Assembly: GCA_003215775.1 (NCBI GenBank)
Contig: QCJW01000005.1
Span: 1-64,000 of the forward strand
Reading direction: 5' to 3'
DNA length: 64,000 bases
From: Prochlorococcus sp. AG-409-G20
GTDB lineage: Bacteria > Cyanobacteriota > Cyanobacteriia > PCC-6307 > Cyanobiaceae
The notes beneath the pieces are model-generated. The model worked only from the letters and a program-made list of their open reading frames with translations, was not told the DNA's origin and did no database searches. Shown one piece after another: positions 35,467-44,986 of this stretch. Numbering within the stretch: position 1 is the first letter of the stretch; each line of letters starts with the position of its first letter. A program made the position numbers and the translations under genes.

Positions 35467-36464
35467 ACTGGTTGAAAATTTGAATCTATATTTTTACGTA
35501 TAAGCTCTCGCAAACTCTCTATATTTAGGAATTCTGGATTGGTTCCAGAATTGTATGAGAAACCATTTTTAACTGGTTTTAGATCGATTCCTGCATGTCT
35601 ATATCGACGTGTTATAGATCCATCGCTTGGAAGAATGGAGTAGTACTTCCCTAAATCGAATGTACTTGTGCTATCAGCAGAAGTGATCATCTCTTCATGT
35701 ATTTTTTCGCCTGGACGAATTCCAATGACAGGCTTAACACAACTCGGACCTATTGCTTCTGCAAGATCTGTAATGCGGTAGCTGGGGATTTTGGGAACAA
35801 ATATTTCCCCTCCTAAACTATTTTTTAAGGCCCAAAAAACCATTTCGACACCTTCAGTTAGTGAAATGTTGAAGCGAGTCATAGCCTTATCAGTAATCGG
35901 AATACTCCCTTGTTTGGCCTGCTCTAAGAAGAAAGGTATAACTGACCCTCTTGATCCCATTACATTTCCATACCGTACAACACTGAAAGCAAGATCCCTT
36001 TTCCCTTTTATATTGTTGGCAGCTATTATAAGTTTGTCTGAACATAGTTTTGTAGCTCCATAAAGATTTATGGGTGCTGCTGCCTTGTCAGTACTTAAGG
36101 CAACCACACGCTTTATATTTGTATCTAGAGAGGCTTCTACAATATTCTGAGCCCCAAGTACATTTGTTTTGATAAATTCAATTGGGTTGTACTCAGCTGC
36201 GGGAACTTGTTTCAAAGCTGCAGCATGAACAACCGTATCCACTTGTTCTAATGCTCTGCGCAGTCGATCGGGCTCTCTAATATCTCCAATAAAGAATCTA
36301 AGTTGACTATACTGATCTGCTGGGAATTCTTGCTGTAATTCCCATTGTTTCAACTCATCGCGACTGTAAATTACAAGACGCTCTATTTCAGGATGACTGG
36401 AAACCACCCTGCTAATAAATGCTTTACCGAAACTACCCGTACCGCCAGTAATCAGAATTCGCAT
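35463..36464 (-). CDS. pseB: UDP-N-acetylglucosamine 4,6-dehydratase / 5-epimerase (PseB)
   Basis: PseB makes UDP-2-acetamido-2,6-dideoxy-L-arabino-hexos-4-ulose from UDP-GlcNAc, the first committed step to pseudaminic acid. The 333-residue SDR has TGGTGSFG (6-13), YSRDELKQ, GDIREPDR, HAAALKQVPAAEYNP, TDKAAAPINLYGATK with the YxxxK pair, RYGNVMGSRGSVIP and MTRFNISL. These closely follow PseB/FlaA1. It starts at ATG 36464, upstream of pseC with 4-base overlap. Confidence 0.93.
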   Translation of the reverse strand: MRILITGGTGSFGKAFISRVVSSHPEIERLVIYSRDELKQWELQQEFPADQYSQLRFFIGDIREPDRLRRALEQVDTVVHAAALKQVPAAEYNPIEFIKTNVLGAQNIVEASLDTNIKRVVALSTDKAAAPINLYGATKLCSDKLIIAANNIKGKRDLAFSVVRYGNVMGSRGSVIPFFLEQAKQGSIPITDKAMTRFNISLTEGVEMVFWALKNSLGGEIFVPKIPSYRITDLAEAIGPSCVKPVIGIRPGEKIHEEMITSADSTSTFDLGKYYSILPSDGSITRRYRHAGIDLKPVKNGFSYNSGTNPEFLNIESLRELIRKNIDSNFQPV

Positions 36465-36767
36465 TGATACTTCTTATTATCCTTTTAATATTAGCCAACC
36501 AGTCAACATTTTAAAATAAATTTGAGCTTTTTGATAACAGATTTAATTATTTAATTGCTTTTTATTGTCATTATCAATGTACGTTGTACTTTTATTTTAA
36601 AAATGAATAATTTTCCTTTTAAACTCAGTCATCTAAGGACTAATTGTTGATATATAAAAATTTGTTTGGAAGGACAATTTCTTCTAGAGTTATGAGATTA
36701 TACTTATTGAAATACTAGCCTCATGAAGGGAAAGGCTATCCTTGGATGAAATCTGTAACTTTTTAAT
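36465..36767. other. Divergent intergenic region pseB / HAD hydrolase
   Basis: About 300 AT-rich bases between divergently read genes. Promoters for both are expected; no operator or RNA is recognised. Confidence 0.4.
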
Positions 36768-37520
36768 TTGATAAAAGCTGTTTTTTGGGATGTAGATGGG
36801 ACTCTTGCTGATACAGAAATGGAAGGCCATCGCAATGCTTTTAACAAAGCTTTTTTTGAGGCTGGTTTGCCTTGGATTTGGGACCCTATGTCCTACAAGA
36901 ATCTTCTTTCTATAACTGGTGGCAAATCTCGTATTCGTTTTTATGCTCAACAAAGAAGAATTAATCTTGATTTAGATTTTATAGAATTTATCCATAAACG
37001 TAAACAGTTTTTTTATAAAGAGATTGTCACTTCAGGAGAGATCAACTTGCGAGTAGGTGTTAAAAGGCTTTTACTGGAGCTTCAGAGCATGAGTGTGCAA
37101 CAGTGGATAGTCACAGCAAGTACACGCAATTCTGTCCAAATTCTTTTAGATAACACTTTTAAAGATCTTGACTTTCTTTTCGATGGTTGGATAACTGGAG
37201 ATGATGTACTACGCCATAAACCAGATCCTCAAGGTTATCTAAATGCTTTAGAAGCTAGTGGGATTTCTTCTAAAGAAACAATTGTGATAGAAGACTCATT
37301 GCCTGGATTGAGATCAGCTAGAGATGCTAACATTTCTTGCCTAATTACATTGCCAACTTGGTACTCTAAAGTTTCTGATGAGTACAAGAATGCATCTGCA
37401 GTAATCAATCACCTTGGAGAAGGTGATAAAGCTTCTGTAGTGTTAGATGGACCAAAGTGTTCAAAAGGTTTTGTCGACTTTGATTATCTAAATCTTATTC
37501 TAGAGCAAGATAGTTTTTAA
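36768..37520 (+). CDS. HAD-superfamily hydrolase, CbbY/phosphoglycolate-phosphatase-like
   Basis: This 250-residue hydrolase has motif I DVDGT with catalytic D8 and D10, motif II in IVTAST (near 117), the lysine in RHKPDP, and motif IV IEDSLPGLRSA (about 172-182). The four-helix cap with a CbbY-type EFVE-like region suggests sugar-phosphate phosphatase or phosphoglucomutase activity. It starts at TTG 36768, matching the family N-terminus IKAVFWDVDG. It is read away from pseB. Confidence 0.8.
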   Translation: MIKAVFWDVDGTLADTEMEGHRNAFNKAFFEAGLPWIWDPMSYKNLLSITGGKSRIRFYAQQRRINLDLDFIEFIHKRKQFFYKEIVTSGEINLRVGVKRLLLELQSMSVQQWIVTASTRNSVQILLDNTFKDLDFLFDGWITGDDVLRHKPDPQGYLNALEASGISSKETIVIEDSLPGLRSARDANISCLITLPTWYSKVSDEYKNASAVINHLGEGDKASVVLDGPKCSKGFVDFDYLNLILEQDSF

Positions 37521-37702
37521 ATTAGCATCTTAAATATTAATAAGATAATCTGTATTATAGAATTTCTAGATTTGTTAAATAGTTATATAGTTTATTATTT
37601 AATGACTCTTTCTAGCTAGCTATTAGAGTAGATTGTCTAAGAATAGTGGAATATTCGTATCAAGTGATATAGAATAGAATTTATTGAAAGAATGCCTGTT
37701 AC

Positions 37703-39454
37703 ATGGAAAATGATTTTCAAACAAAGATAACAAATGTATTAGTTGTCGGAAGTGGAGGAGCTGGCTTGAGAGCTGCAATAGAAGTTTGTTTGTCTGGCCT
37801 TTCTGTAATAGTTTTAGGAAAAAGAACAGTAAATGATGTTCATACTTCACTTGCAGCAGGAGGAGTTAACGCAGCGTTTGCTAATATAGATATACAGGAC
37901 TCATGGCAGCAACATTATGCAGATACCTACATTGAAGGCTATGGAATCGGTGATCCAAAGACCATTGAAATTATGTGTAAGGAAGCTCCATTTCTAGTCA
38001 ATGAAATTGATAAATGGGGAGCAAACTTCGAGAAACTTGATAATGGAATGATAGATCAGAGATTCTTTGGAGCTCATACATATAGACGTACTTGCTATTG
38101 TGGTGACTCTACAGGCAAATCTATATTAGATGCATTACTATCTAAGTCTAAATCTTTGCAAATACCAATAAATGATTCTCAATATGTAACAGAGATATTA
38201 ATTCAAAATAACAGATGTTTTGGAGCCTTTTCATTTGATATATATAATGGAAAAAAAACACTTTATCTTGCAGATTCCGTTATTCTTGCTACCGGAGGAA
38301 ATACAAGAATCTGGAGAAGGAGTTCATCTAGAAAAGATGAAAACAATGGAGATGGTATAAGACTTGCATTGAAGGCCGGATGTAAGTTAACTGATATGGA
38401 AATGGTTCAATTTCATCCTACTGGAATGCTTTCCCCAGAAGAGATTGCAGGAACTTTGGTAACAGAAGCTGTTAGAGGTGAAGGAGGTCGATTGTTTAAT
38501 ATAAGAGGAGAAAGGTTTATGGTTAATTATGACCCTGAAAGAATGGAGCTATCAACTAGGGATAGAGTTGCACTTGCAAACTATACTGAAATAATGAATG
38601 GCAGAGGAACCTCTAATGGAGGAGTTCTACTAGATATATCACATATAAACAAAGATTTGATTTTAAAGAAATTACCAACAATTTATAGACAATTTATCGA
38701 GTATCAAATGTTAGACATAACGAAGGAACCTATGGAGGTTGCTCCAACAGCTCATTATTCAATGGGAGGAGTACTTGTTACTCCTGAAGATCATCAAACA
38801 GGAGTTATAGGTTTATATGCATGTGGAGAAGTTGCTGGAGGTTTGCATGGAGCAAATCGTTTGGGAGGAAACTCTCTCGCTGAGATCTTAATATTTGGAA
38901 GAAGAGCTGGAATTTCAGCTTCAAATTACTCCAAGCAATTATCAACTCATATAAGAGCTTCTTCAGTAATAGATGTTGCTAATAAGAAAGTTAATCATTT
39001 TATAAAAGACGGTAAAGAGATTGGCAGGAAATTAGAAAATGAAATTCAGAATTTAATGTGGAATTTTTGTGGAGTTTTGAGAAATAAAGATAATTTAGAA
39101 AGAGGATTACAAGACTTAAATGCAATAAAGAAACGGTTTAAAAATCTTGATGTAAGAGTTGGCTATAATGATTATAAAGATTTAGTAGTTGCTTTTAATT
39201 TAGAATCGTCAATTTACTCTGCTGAAGCCACAATACGCTCGGCTATGGCTAGGTTGGAAAGCCGCGGTTCACATCAACGAGATGATTATCCAGAGATTAA
39301 TAATTTTAAGAAATTTAATTATCATATCAGCTTACAAGAATATGATCAATTTAGAATAGAAGAAATAGAAACATTGGAGTTATCTGAAGAGCTTGAGCAC
39401 ATAGTTAATTCTACTAATAAAATAAAATCTTTCAAAGGCAAATTATTGGAGTAA
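37703..39454 (+). CDS. sdhA: Succinate dehydrogenase/fumarate reductase flavoprotein-like
   Basis: The 583-residue product has the FAD-binding GSGGAGLRAA (16-25), covalent-FAD region HTSLAAGGVNAAF, substrate-binding HPTG and RGEGGRLFN, and CGEVAGGLHGANRLGGNS near 372-389, as in SdhA/FrdA. L-aspartate oxidase is a near relative, but the length and C-terminal domain favour SdhA. The partner sdhB iron-sulfur subunit is not adjacent in this window. It starts at ATG 37703 and lies between a HAD hydrolase and a sulfotransferase-like gene. Function is probably in respiration, if sdhB exists elsewhere. Confidence 0.8.
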   Translation: MENDFQTKITNVLVVGSGGAGLRAAIEVCLSGLSVIVLGKRTVNDVHTSLAAGGVNAAFANIDIQDSWQQHYADTYIEGYGIGDPKTIEIMCKEAPFLVNEIDKWGANFEKLDNGMIDQRFFGAHTYRRTCYCGDSTGKSILDALLSKSKSLQIPINDSQYVTEILIQNNRCFGAFSFDIYNGKKTLYLADSVILATGGNTRIWRRSSSRKDENNGDGIRLALKAGCKLTDMEMVQFHPTGMLSPEEIAGTLVTEAVRGEGGRLFNIRGERFMVNYDPERMELSTRDRVALANYTEIMNGRGTSNGGVLLDISHINKDLILKKLPTIYRQFIEYQMLDITKEPMEVAPTAHYSMGGVLVTPEDHQTGVIGLYACGEVAGGLHGANRLGGNSLAEILIFGRRAGISASNYSKQLSTHIRASSVIDVANKKVNHFIKDGKEIGRKLENEIQNLMWNFCGVLRNKDNLERGLQDLNAIKKRFKNLDVRVGYNDYKDLVVAFNLESSIYSAEATIRSAMARLESRGSHQRDDYPEINNFKKFNYHISLQEYDQFRIEEIETLELSEELEHIVNSTNKIKSFKGKLLE

Positions 39455-39578
39455 CCATTAACATGAATACTTAGCTAAATAGAGATATATTCTATATAAT
39501 AAAAAATTAAAGCTTATTGATTTATTTGACTTTTCTTATTGGGAACCTTCTAGAATGAGACAGATTCATAATCTTTAA

Positions 39579-40400
39579 TTGTCACGTCTCAAGAGGTTCA
39601 TTCATACATGTGATAACTCATTGCCTCTTATAATGAGTTTTTCTACTAGAAGATCAGGTTCAACTAAATTATTTAATTTATTTAGGGCATCAGCTGATTT
39701 GATTGATTTAAAAAGATATGAATTAAAAACTCATCCATATAGCTATTCAATTAATGACATCGATTTATCTGGAATTAGTAAAAAGATTATTGTTCTTATA
39801 TCCCAACGAGAATTAATATCACAGGCTTATTCATTTGACAGAGTTATAAATAATGAAGGTTACGAGGGAAAACTATCTAGTAGTTATATTAAATCAATTA
39901 GTGAGGTCTTGAAAGAAAGAAAAGCTGAGTTGGAAATTCTCAAGAAAACTATGATAGGTAAAATTAATGTATTTTATACAAATTACAAATATATAACTAC
40001 AAAAGAAGTTGCTGAACAGCTTCAGACATGCTTAATGTTTATAGGAAAATGTTTTGACCTGACAATAAGTAAGCAACAAATTTGTAACTTATTAAGTGGA
40101 GAATCAATAGTACAGAATCTAATTATAAAATATGGCTTAACTAAGGAAAGTGCATGCAATATTCAACAAAGATTAAATAATGATTTCTCTTTACGAGACA
40201 ATTATACGCAGCTTCATGGTAATCATATTGATTTGATAAAAGATAGTGAAAAGAATCGTCTAAATAATATTTATAAACAAAACTATTTTGATATCTATTC
40301 AAGGGAGATAGATAAAAGATACAATCAATTTACATTGGATCTCCTTAGAGGAAGATTAGATGACCTGTCTATATCGAACCTCGAAACTAGGCTTTTATGA
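39579..40400 (+). CDS. Sulfotransferase-like protein
   Basis: The 273-residue product has a P-loop-like FSTRRSGSTKLFNLF (about 20-34), where RRSGST corresponds to the 5'-phosphosulfate-binding loop of PAPS sulfotransferases, followed by a helical body and, near the C-terminus, LHGNHIDLI (about 213-221), similar to the H-G-x-H-I-x-x pattern of picocyanobacterial relatives. A 3'-phosphate-binding R-x-x-x-x-x-x-S is suggested by SQRELISQAYS (near 82). It starts at TTG 39579; ATG 39633 is an alternative. Sulfation of a sugar or lipid of the surface is plausible; the acceptor is unknown. Confidence 0.65.
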   Translation: MSRLKRFIHTCDNSLPLIMSFSTRRSGSTKLFNLFRASADLIDLKRYELKTHPYSYSINDIDLSGISKKIIVLISQRELISQAYSFDRVINNEGYEGKLSSSYIKSISEVLKERKAELEILKKTMIGKINVFYTNYKYITTKEVAEQLQTCLMFIGKCFDLTISKQQICNLLSGESIVQNLIIKYGLTKESACNIQQRLNNDFSLRDNYTQLHGNHIDLIKDSEKNRLNNIYKQNYFDIYSREIDKRYNQFTLDLLRGRLDDLSISNLETRLL

Positions 40401-40499
40401 TCTTATTATCCTTCAAATTAATCGGATAATAATAAATTTCTTAATAATTTTGCAAATTCAGCCCCTCCTTTCCTAATCTTTATGAAATACATTTTCTTT

Positions 40500-40736
40500 A
40501 TGTCAAAAAACAAGAAATCGAAGAAGTGTTCAACCTCTAAAAGGATACTTTGGTACATCTTAAGTTCTGCTAGCCTGGCTTCAAGGTTTCTGACAGCAAT
40601 AGCTCTAATAGTAATTGCTATCAAAATGCATCCTTTAAAATATCAGGCAAGCTATTTTAATGATTGTGTTGAAGAAGTAATTAGAAAGGGACAGTCAAAG
40701 AACACTGCTGTGAATTACTGTAATGGAGGTAATTGA
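40500..40736 (+). CDS. Conserved-looking small membrane protein (78 aa)
   Basis: From ATG 40500 the product begins with a basic segment MSKNKKSKKCS, continues with one membrane helix (about 20-42, YILSSASLASRFLTAIALIVIAI), then a soluble tail with two cysteines (NDCVEEVIRK and NYCNGGN) that could bond outside the membrane. A six-residue longer start exists at 40482. The lysine-rich head and twin-cysteine tail look like a small picocyanobacterial family, but I cannot name it. Confidence 0.65.
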   Translation: MSKNKKSKKCSTSKRILWYILSSASLASRFLTAIALIVIAIKMHPLKYQASYFNDCVEEVIRKGQSKNTAVNYCNGGN

Positions 40737-40861
40737 GACAGATTATCAGCGTCTAGTTATTTAGATGAAATTCTAATAATAGTTAAACATTATACTAAAT
40801 AATTATAAATTTATTTTATTTTTTCACCAAATATTTTTAGTATAGATTATATGTTTAATAA

Positions 40862-41296
40862 TTACTCAATAGAATCTATTATTCCTTCAGTTATATATCT
40901 TGCCATCTGCATTAGATTCTTATCAATTTCTCTTTTTGTTGTATTCCATCTTTTTGAAATTATATCTGAGAGTCCTTCTTCCTTTGCATAATTTAGCATA
41001 GCGTTTGCTAAGAATGGAGGAAGTTCAGCCTTTTTATCTTCTGCCATTTCCTTCCATTCTTCCTTACTAATATTACCTATGGCTTCAATATTGTCGTGTT
41101 CAGAATATTCATATAGTTTCATTATTCCTATATAAATAAATTTTTCCCCTAGTTGATGAAGGGCACTTTCAGAGTGTTCTGAATCTTTATATGCTATAAG
41201 AATTTCTTCTAGTTCTACTTTTTTTTCTCCTTCTCCTTCTTTGACAGCATTTAGCAGTTTGTAAAATTTGCTGAATTCAACTGGTTTCGTATTCAT
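40862..41296 (-). CDS. Hypothetical protein, tandem paralogue 1
   Basis: The 144-residue acidic, helical protein begins with MNTKPVEFSKFYKLL and ends with ARYITEGIIDSIE. It aligns end to end with the product at 41467-41896, sharing the PxEFSKFYxL start, the YKxxxxSE segment, the KRWN/SKWN motif and the xEGIIDxI ending. No family, signal or membrane segment is seen. Neighbouring duplication of a small acidic gene suggests an adapter or immunity-type role, which is speculation. Confidence 0.6.
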   Translation of the reverse strand: MNTKPVEFSKFYKLLNAVKEGEGEKKVELEEILIAYKDSEHSESALHQLGEKFIYIGIMKLYEYSEHDNIEAIGNISKEEWKEMAEDKKAELPPFLANAMLNYAKEEGLSDIISKRWNTTKREIDKNLMQMARYITEGIIDSIE

Positions 41297-41466
41297 GGCA
41301 TTGAAATTTATTTTAGGATAGGCAGATTTTGTATTCTTTACAACATAATCTTAATTGATTTCATCTATTTCCTATTTAATGATAGCTTTCTAACATGCAG
41401 TTTGATACTCTCTTTAAAGTAATTATTGCAGCCTGTGATTCTCTTTGATTTATAAAGTTATGACCC

Positions 41467-41896
41467 TCATTTTATAATATCAATTATGCCCTCGTTAACA
41501 TAATCAATTAGGTTCTCAAGATTATTTTCTAACTCTTCCTTTTCTACATTCCATTTGCTACATAGATTAGCTAGTAGGTCTTTGTTGTTTACATGTGATT
41601 TCATTATGCTTGCAAGGTAGTCTTCTAAGCTTTCTCCGGTCCTTATTTTCAAATAGTCCCAGACATCTCTCTTTAATCTACAAATCAATTCTATTTCTTT
41701 AAGTCCTGTGTATTCATTTACACCTCTTAAGCTAACTGTGCATAGAATTTTCCCTAGCTCTTCGTATGGAGTTTCACTATCTAGACCAATCTTATAATCT
41801 TCAATGAGTGAGGTTAAGACTTCTTTCTTAGATAAATCTCCTCTCTTGACTTCTTTAACTAATTGATAAAACTTGCTGAACTCTATTGGTTTAGGC
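41467..41896 (-). CDS. Hypothetical protein, tandem paralogue 2
   Basis: The 149-codon frame starts at 41916, but the likely start is ATG 41898-41896 (MPKPIEFSKFYQLV), which matches the start of paralogue 1. The product is helical and acidic and ends VNEGIIDIIK. It shares the layout of the 40862-41296 product with more divergence in the middle. About 170 bases separate the two genes. Function is unknown. Confidence 0.6.
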
Positions 41897-41916
41897 ATGC
41901 AAAATCTCCTATCCAC

Positions 41917-42248
41917 ATGATAATGATACCTGATTATTTGCAGAAGTTGATCTTTAGTGAACTTTTTTACATTTAATCTCAGCTGTGGTTTTATTTATGA
42001 TCAATTAAGATACTTGCTCTCACTCTTTGCATCAGTAGTAAAGCTTTGAAATAAAGTACTTACTTATTTACTCTATTCTTTGATAATATATAGTGTATTC
42101 TAAGAAACACTTGTTATGGATTAATGTGAATTCCCTTCTGCTCTCTAATTTGAAGTTGTTTTCATTGAAAACTGATTGTTTTTAACAGTTTCACCTCTTA
42201 GGTAATTATTGGTAATTCTTTGTTGGACTTTAAGTTTTTCTTTAACCA
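41917..42248. other. Intergenic region at the island/core border
   Basis: About 330 AT-rich bases separate the tandem unknown genes from the sugar transferase, where the gene order becomes conserved core. A 64-codon minus frame at 42145-42339 is probably a chance opening. No tRNA, attachment-like repeat or terminator is recognised. Confidence 0.4.
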
Positions 42249-42887
42249 ATGCATACGAGTAAAAGTTCTTTAAGTAGGTCAGTAAAGAGATTGGGTGATC
42301 TCCTTTTTTCGGTATTGGTAATAATACTGGGACTGCCATTGTTCGTGATTCTTGCTTTACTGGTCAAATTCAGTTCACCAGGGCCTATATTTTATGTTCA
42401 AGAAAGAATTGGTAAAGATTACTCTAGATTTGGTTGTATAAAATTCCGAACAATGAGAGCCGATGCAGATGATGCTCTTCTGAATGTACTTGCTGACTCT
42501 CCTTCTATGCGCAAAGAGTTTGAGAGAGATTTTAAACTCAAGAAGGATCCAAGAATAACATTTATTGGACGTATACTTCGTAGGTCAAGTCTTGATGAAC
42601 TACCACAATTTTTCAATGTCCTCCTAGGTCAAATGAGTGTAGTAGGTCCACGACCTATTGTAGATAAAGAACTAATACGATATGGAACATTAATGGATGA
42701 GGTGGTTAAAGTCAGACCCGGTTTGACAGGTTTATGGCAGGTAAGTGGTCGAAATAACTTAAGTTATGAGAAGAGAGTAGAACTTGATTTGTTCTATGCA
42801 AATGGTCGCTCTTTTTTAATGGATTTAAATATTATATTTCGTACATTTGGAGTTTTATTTCTTCCTAGAGATAGAGGTGCATATTGA
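42249..42887 (+). CDS. Initiating sugar-phosphate transferase (bacterial sugar transferase family)
   Basis: The 212-residue protein moves a sugar phosphate to undecaprenyl phosphate, the first step of polysaccharide assembly. The N-terminal membrane segment (about 19-39) leads to SSPGPIFYVQERIG, KFRTM, ITFIGRILRRSSLDELPQ and VGPRP, all signatures of the WbaP/RfbP/PglC family. The short form is monotopic. It sits at the edge between the accessory island and the conserved block, and could start the glycan that the island's enzymes build and decorate. It starts at ATG 42249 and ends one base before cobD (convergent). Confidence 0.9.
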   Translation: MHTSKSSLSRSVKRLGDLLFSVLVIILGLPLFVILALLVKFSSPGPIFYVQERIGKDYSRFGCIKFRTMRADADDALLNVLADSPSMRKEFERDFKLKKDPRITFIGRILRRSSLDELPQFFNVLLGQMSVVGPRPIVDKELIRYGTLMDEVVKVRPGLTGLWQVSGRNNLSYEKRVELDLFYANGRSFLMDLNIIFRTFGVLFLPRDRGAY

Positions 42888-43886
42888 TTAAATTAATATT
42901 CCAATGATTCCTATTGTGAACGTCCAAAGAATTTGAAGTCTTAAGCTAAGATTTAAGATTTCTTTGACTGATTTGTTAGATGCTATAGATAATTTCTTTC
43001 CAAGGATTGGTTTGTTTACTATCTTATTTCCATATTTATTTTGGCCACCCATCTGTACATTGGCGCAATAAGCAAATGCAGCTTCTGAATATCCCGAGTT
43101 GGGTGATTCATCAAACCTTCCATCTCTCAATGTATTTAAAACTATTTGATAGTAGTTTTTGATATTGCTGCTAACTATAGGTAATGTCAATATTACTATT
43201 CTGCAAGGAAGCCAAGTTAAAATATCATCTGCTTTTGCACCTGCAGTTCCTAACCATTTAAGTTGTCCTGTTTTGTATCCAATCATTGAATCTATAGTGC
43301 TAATTGATTTGAAAATCCATGTAAAACATAGAGGACCTGGTAAGTATGGGAAAGAATTCCAAACAATTGCACCTATTGTCATCCAGAAAAGGGGTGCGTA
43401 GATTCCATCTACCGCATTTTCACTGCCCGTCTCAGCTAGGGCTCTGAAGATTTCATGTTGCTCTAAATCAGAAACATCACGACCTACAATTAGTTCGAGT
43501 TTTTTTCTGGCTTCTATTATCTTAGAATCTTTCATACTTCTCAGTGTATCTTTAATCCGTAGCCTTAAACTTCCTGCTGCAAGAGAACTTGTAAGTCCAG
43601 TTAATAACAGTAAATTACCAATAGAGCTAAATAGAATAGAGTCAGATCTTGCTACTTTCTCGATAATCATCCCTACACATAGGCTGCAAAGAGATATGAA
43701 TACTGTTATGAAAATTCCCCATATTCTTAGTAATTTCTTGTTGTCTTTAGATAAATATTCAGCTAACTCTCTTAGCTTACCTATCATTGCTCCAATTACT
43801 TCTACTGGATGAAGCAACCTAGTTGGATCACCAATCCAAAGGTCTAGAAGTACTGAAGCAATTATTAGTGAGAATGAAAAATTCAG
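42888..43886 (-). CDS. cobD: Adenosylcobinamide-phosphate synthase (CobD/CbiB), CTG start
   Basis: The integral membrane protein attaches the aminopropanol arm to cobyric acid in vitamin B12 synthesis. The core has [30 protein letters not shown] and [10 protein letters not shown], and several membrane helices. The family N-terminus ([16 protein letters not shown]) is encoded upstream of the first ATG/GTG/TTG codon; only CTG at 43886 precedes it in frame after the upstream stop at 43893. That CTG overlaps the TGA of ilvC as CTGA, like an ATGA coupling site. Starting there gives 332 residues; the TTG at 43817 would lose 23 conserved residues. Confidence 0.85.
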   Translation of the reverse strand: MNFSFSLIIASVLLDLWIGDPTRLLHPVEVIGAMIGKLRELAEYLSKDNKKLLRIWGIFITVFISLCSLCVGMIIEKVARSDSILFSSIGNLLLLTGLTSSLAAGSLRLRIKDTLRSMKDSKIIEARKKLELIVGRDVSDLEQHEIFRALAETGSENAVDGIYAPLFWMTIGAIVWNSFPYLPGPLCFTWIFKSISTIDSMIGYKTGQLKWLGTAGAKADDILTWLPCRIVILTLPIVSSNIKNYYQIVLNTLRDGRFDESPNSGYSEAAFAYCANVQMGGQNKYGNKIVNKPILGKKLSIASNKSVKEILNLSLRLQILWTFTIGIIGILI

Positions 43887-44878
43887 TTTGTCTTAAGCCA
43901 ACTAAACATTGATCGCAGACTCTTCCCTACTTTTTCAATAGGGAGGGATGCATCTCTATCTCTACATTTTTTCATTTCAGGTTTTCCTGCTTCACATTCA
44001 GCGACAAAGTTATTTGCAAAAGTACCATCTTGAATATCGCTAAGAATTTTCCTCATTTCAGCTTTTGTATCAGAAGTGATCAGTCTTGGGCCACTTACAT
44101 AGTCACCATATTCGGCTGTATTCGATATTGAATCACGCATAGCAGTTAATCCTCCTTTGACCATTAGATCAACAATCAATTTAACTTCGTGGAGGCATTC
44201 GAAATAAGCCAGTTCTGGTTGGTATCCAGCATCTACAAGAGTTTCAAAACCTGCTTTTACGAGTTCTGATAGGCCTCCGCATAGAACTGCCTGCTCTCCA
44301 AATAAGTCTGTTTCAGTTTCTTCTTTGAAATTTGTTTCCAGTATTCCAGCGCGAGTACCGCCTATCCCTTTGGCGTATGCCATTGCAAGTTTTCTGGCTT
44401 GCCCAGAAGAATCTTGTTCAATTGCAAATAGAGCAGGGACACCCTGACCATTTTGGTACTCCCATCGAACAGTGTGGCCTGGTCCCTTAGGAGCAATCAT
44501 TACAACATCAACGAATGCAGGTGGTTTGATCAGTCCAAAGCGAATATTGAAACCATGGGCAAAACTTAGTACTTTGCCAGGAGATAAATGTTGAGCAATC
44601 TCTCTTTCATAAACATCTTTTTGAAATTCATCTGGCAATAAAACCATTATCCAGTCAGCTTTTGCAGATGCATTGGCAACATTCAAGACCTCTAGGCCAT
44701 CTTTAGAGGCTTTGTCTGCTGAGCGACTTCCTTCATAAAGTCCAACTACAACATCTATCCCACTGTCTTTGAGATTCAGAGCATGAGCATGGCCTTGGGA
44801 GCCATAGCCAATGATTGCAACTGTTTTATCTTGGAGAAGGCTGAGATCAGCATCAGAATCGTAGAAAAGCTGGGCCAT
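43883..44878 (-). CDS. ilvC: Ketol-acid reductoisomerase
   Basis: IlvC converts 2-acetolactate to 2,3-dihydroxyisovalerate in branched-chain amino acid synthesis. The 331-residue class I protein has [17 protein letters not shown], the cofactor loop LYEGSRS, PKGPGH and the metal-site segment [16 protein letters not shown], plus the knotted C-terminal domain with [12 protein letters not shown]. Its stop overlaps the cobD CTG start (CTGA). It lies downstream of clpR-clpP3 on the same strand. Confidence 0.96.
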   Translation of the reverse strand: MAQLFYDSDADLSLLQDKTVAIIGYGSQGHAHALNLKDSGIDVVVGLYEGSRSADKASKDGLEVLNVANASAKADWIMVLLPDEFQKDVYEREIAQHLSPGKVLSFAHGFNIRFGLIKPPAFVDVVMIAPKGPGHTVRWEYQNGQGVPALFAIEQDSSGQARKLAMAYAKGIGGTRAGILETNFKEETETDLFGEQAVLCGGLSELVKAGFETLVDAGYQPELAYFECLHEVKLIVDLMVKGGLTAMRDSISNTAEYGDYVSGPRLITSDTKAEMRKILSDIQDGTFANNFVAECEAGKPEMKKCRDRDASLPIEKVGKSLRSMFSWLKTN

Positions 44879-44986
44879 TCGTTTTTGTATTTCGATGCAT
44901 GGATAGCGCTGAGCTTAAGCAATAGAGGTATCTCAAGTAGTAGTTTTTTCTAATTCATTTAAATCTGCAAATTATCTCCATTAGGA

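Noticed and set aside
40418..40624. 68-codon minus frame
   Set aside because: It is a shadow of the small membrane protein gene on plus and has no protein-like pattern of its own.
1..42248. Prophage, transposon, integrase or CRISPR array in the island
   Set aside because: No transposase, integrase, phage structural gene or regularly spaced direct repeats were found.
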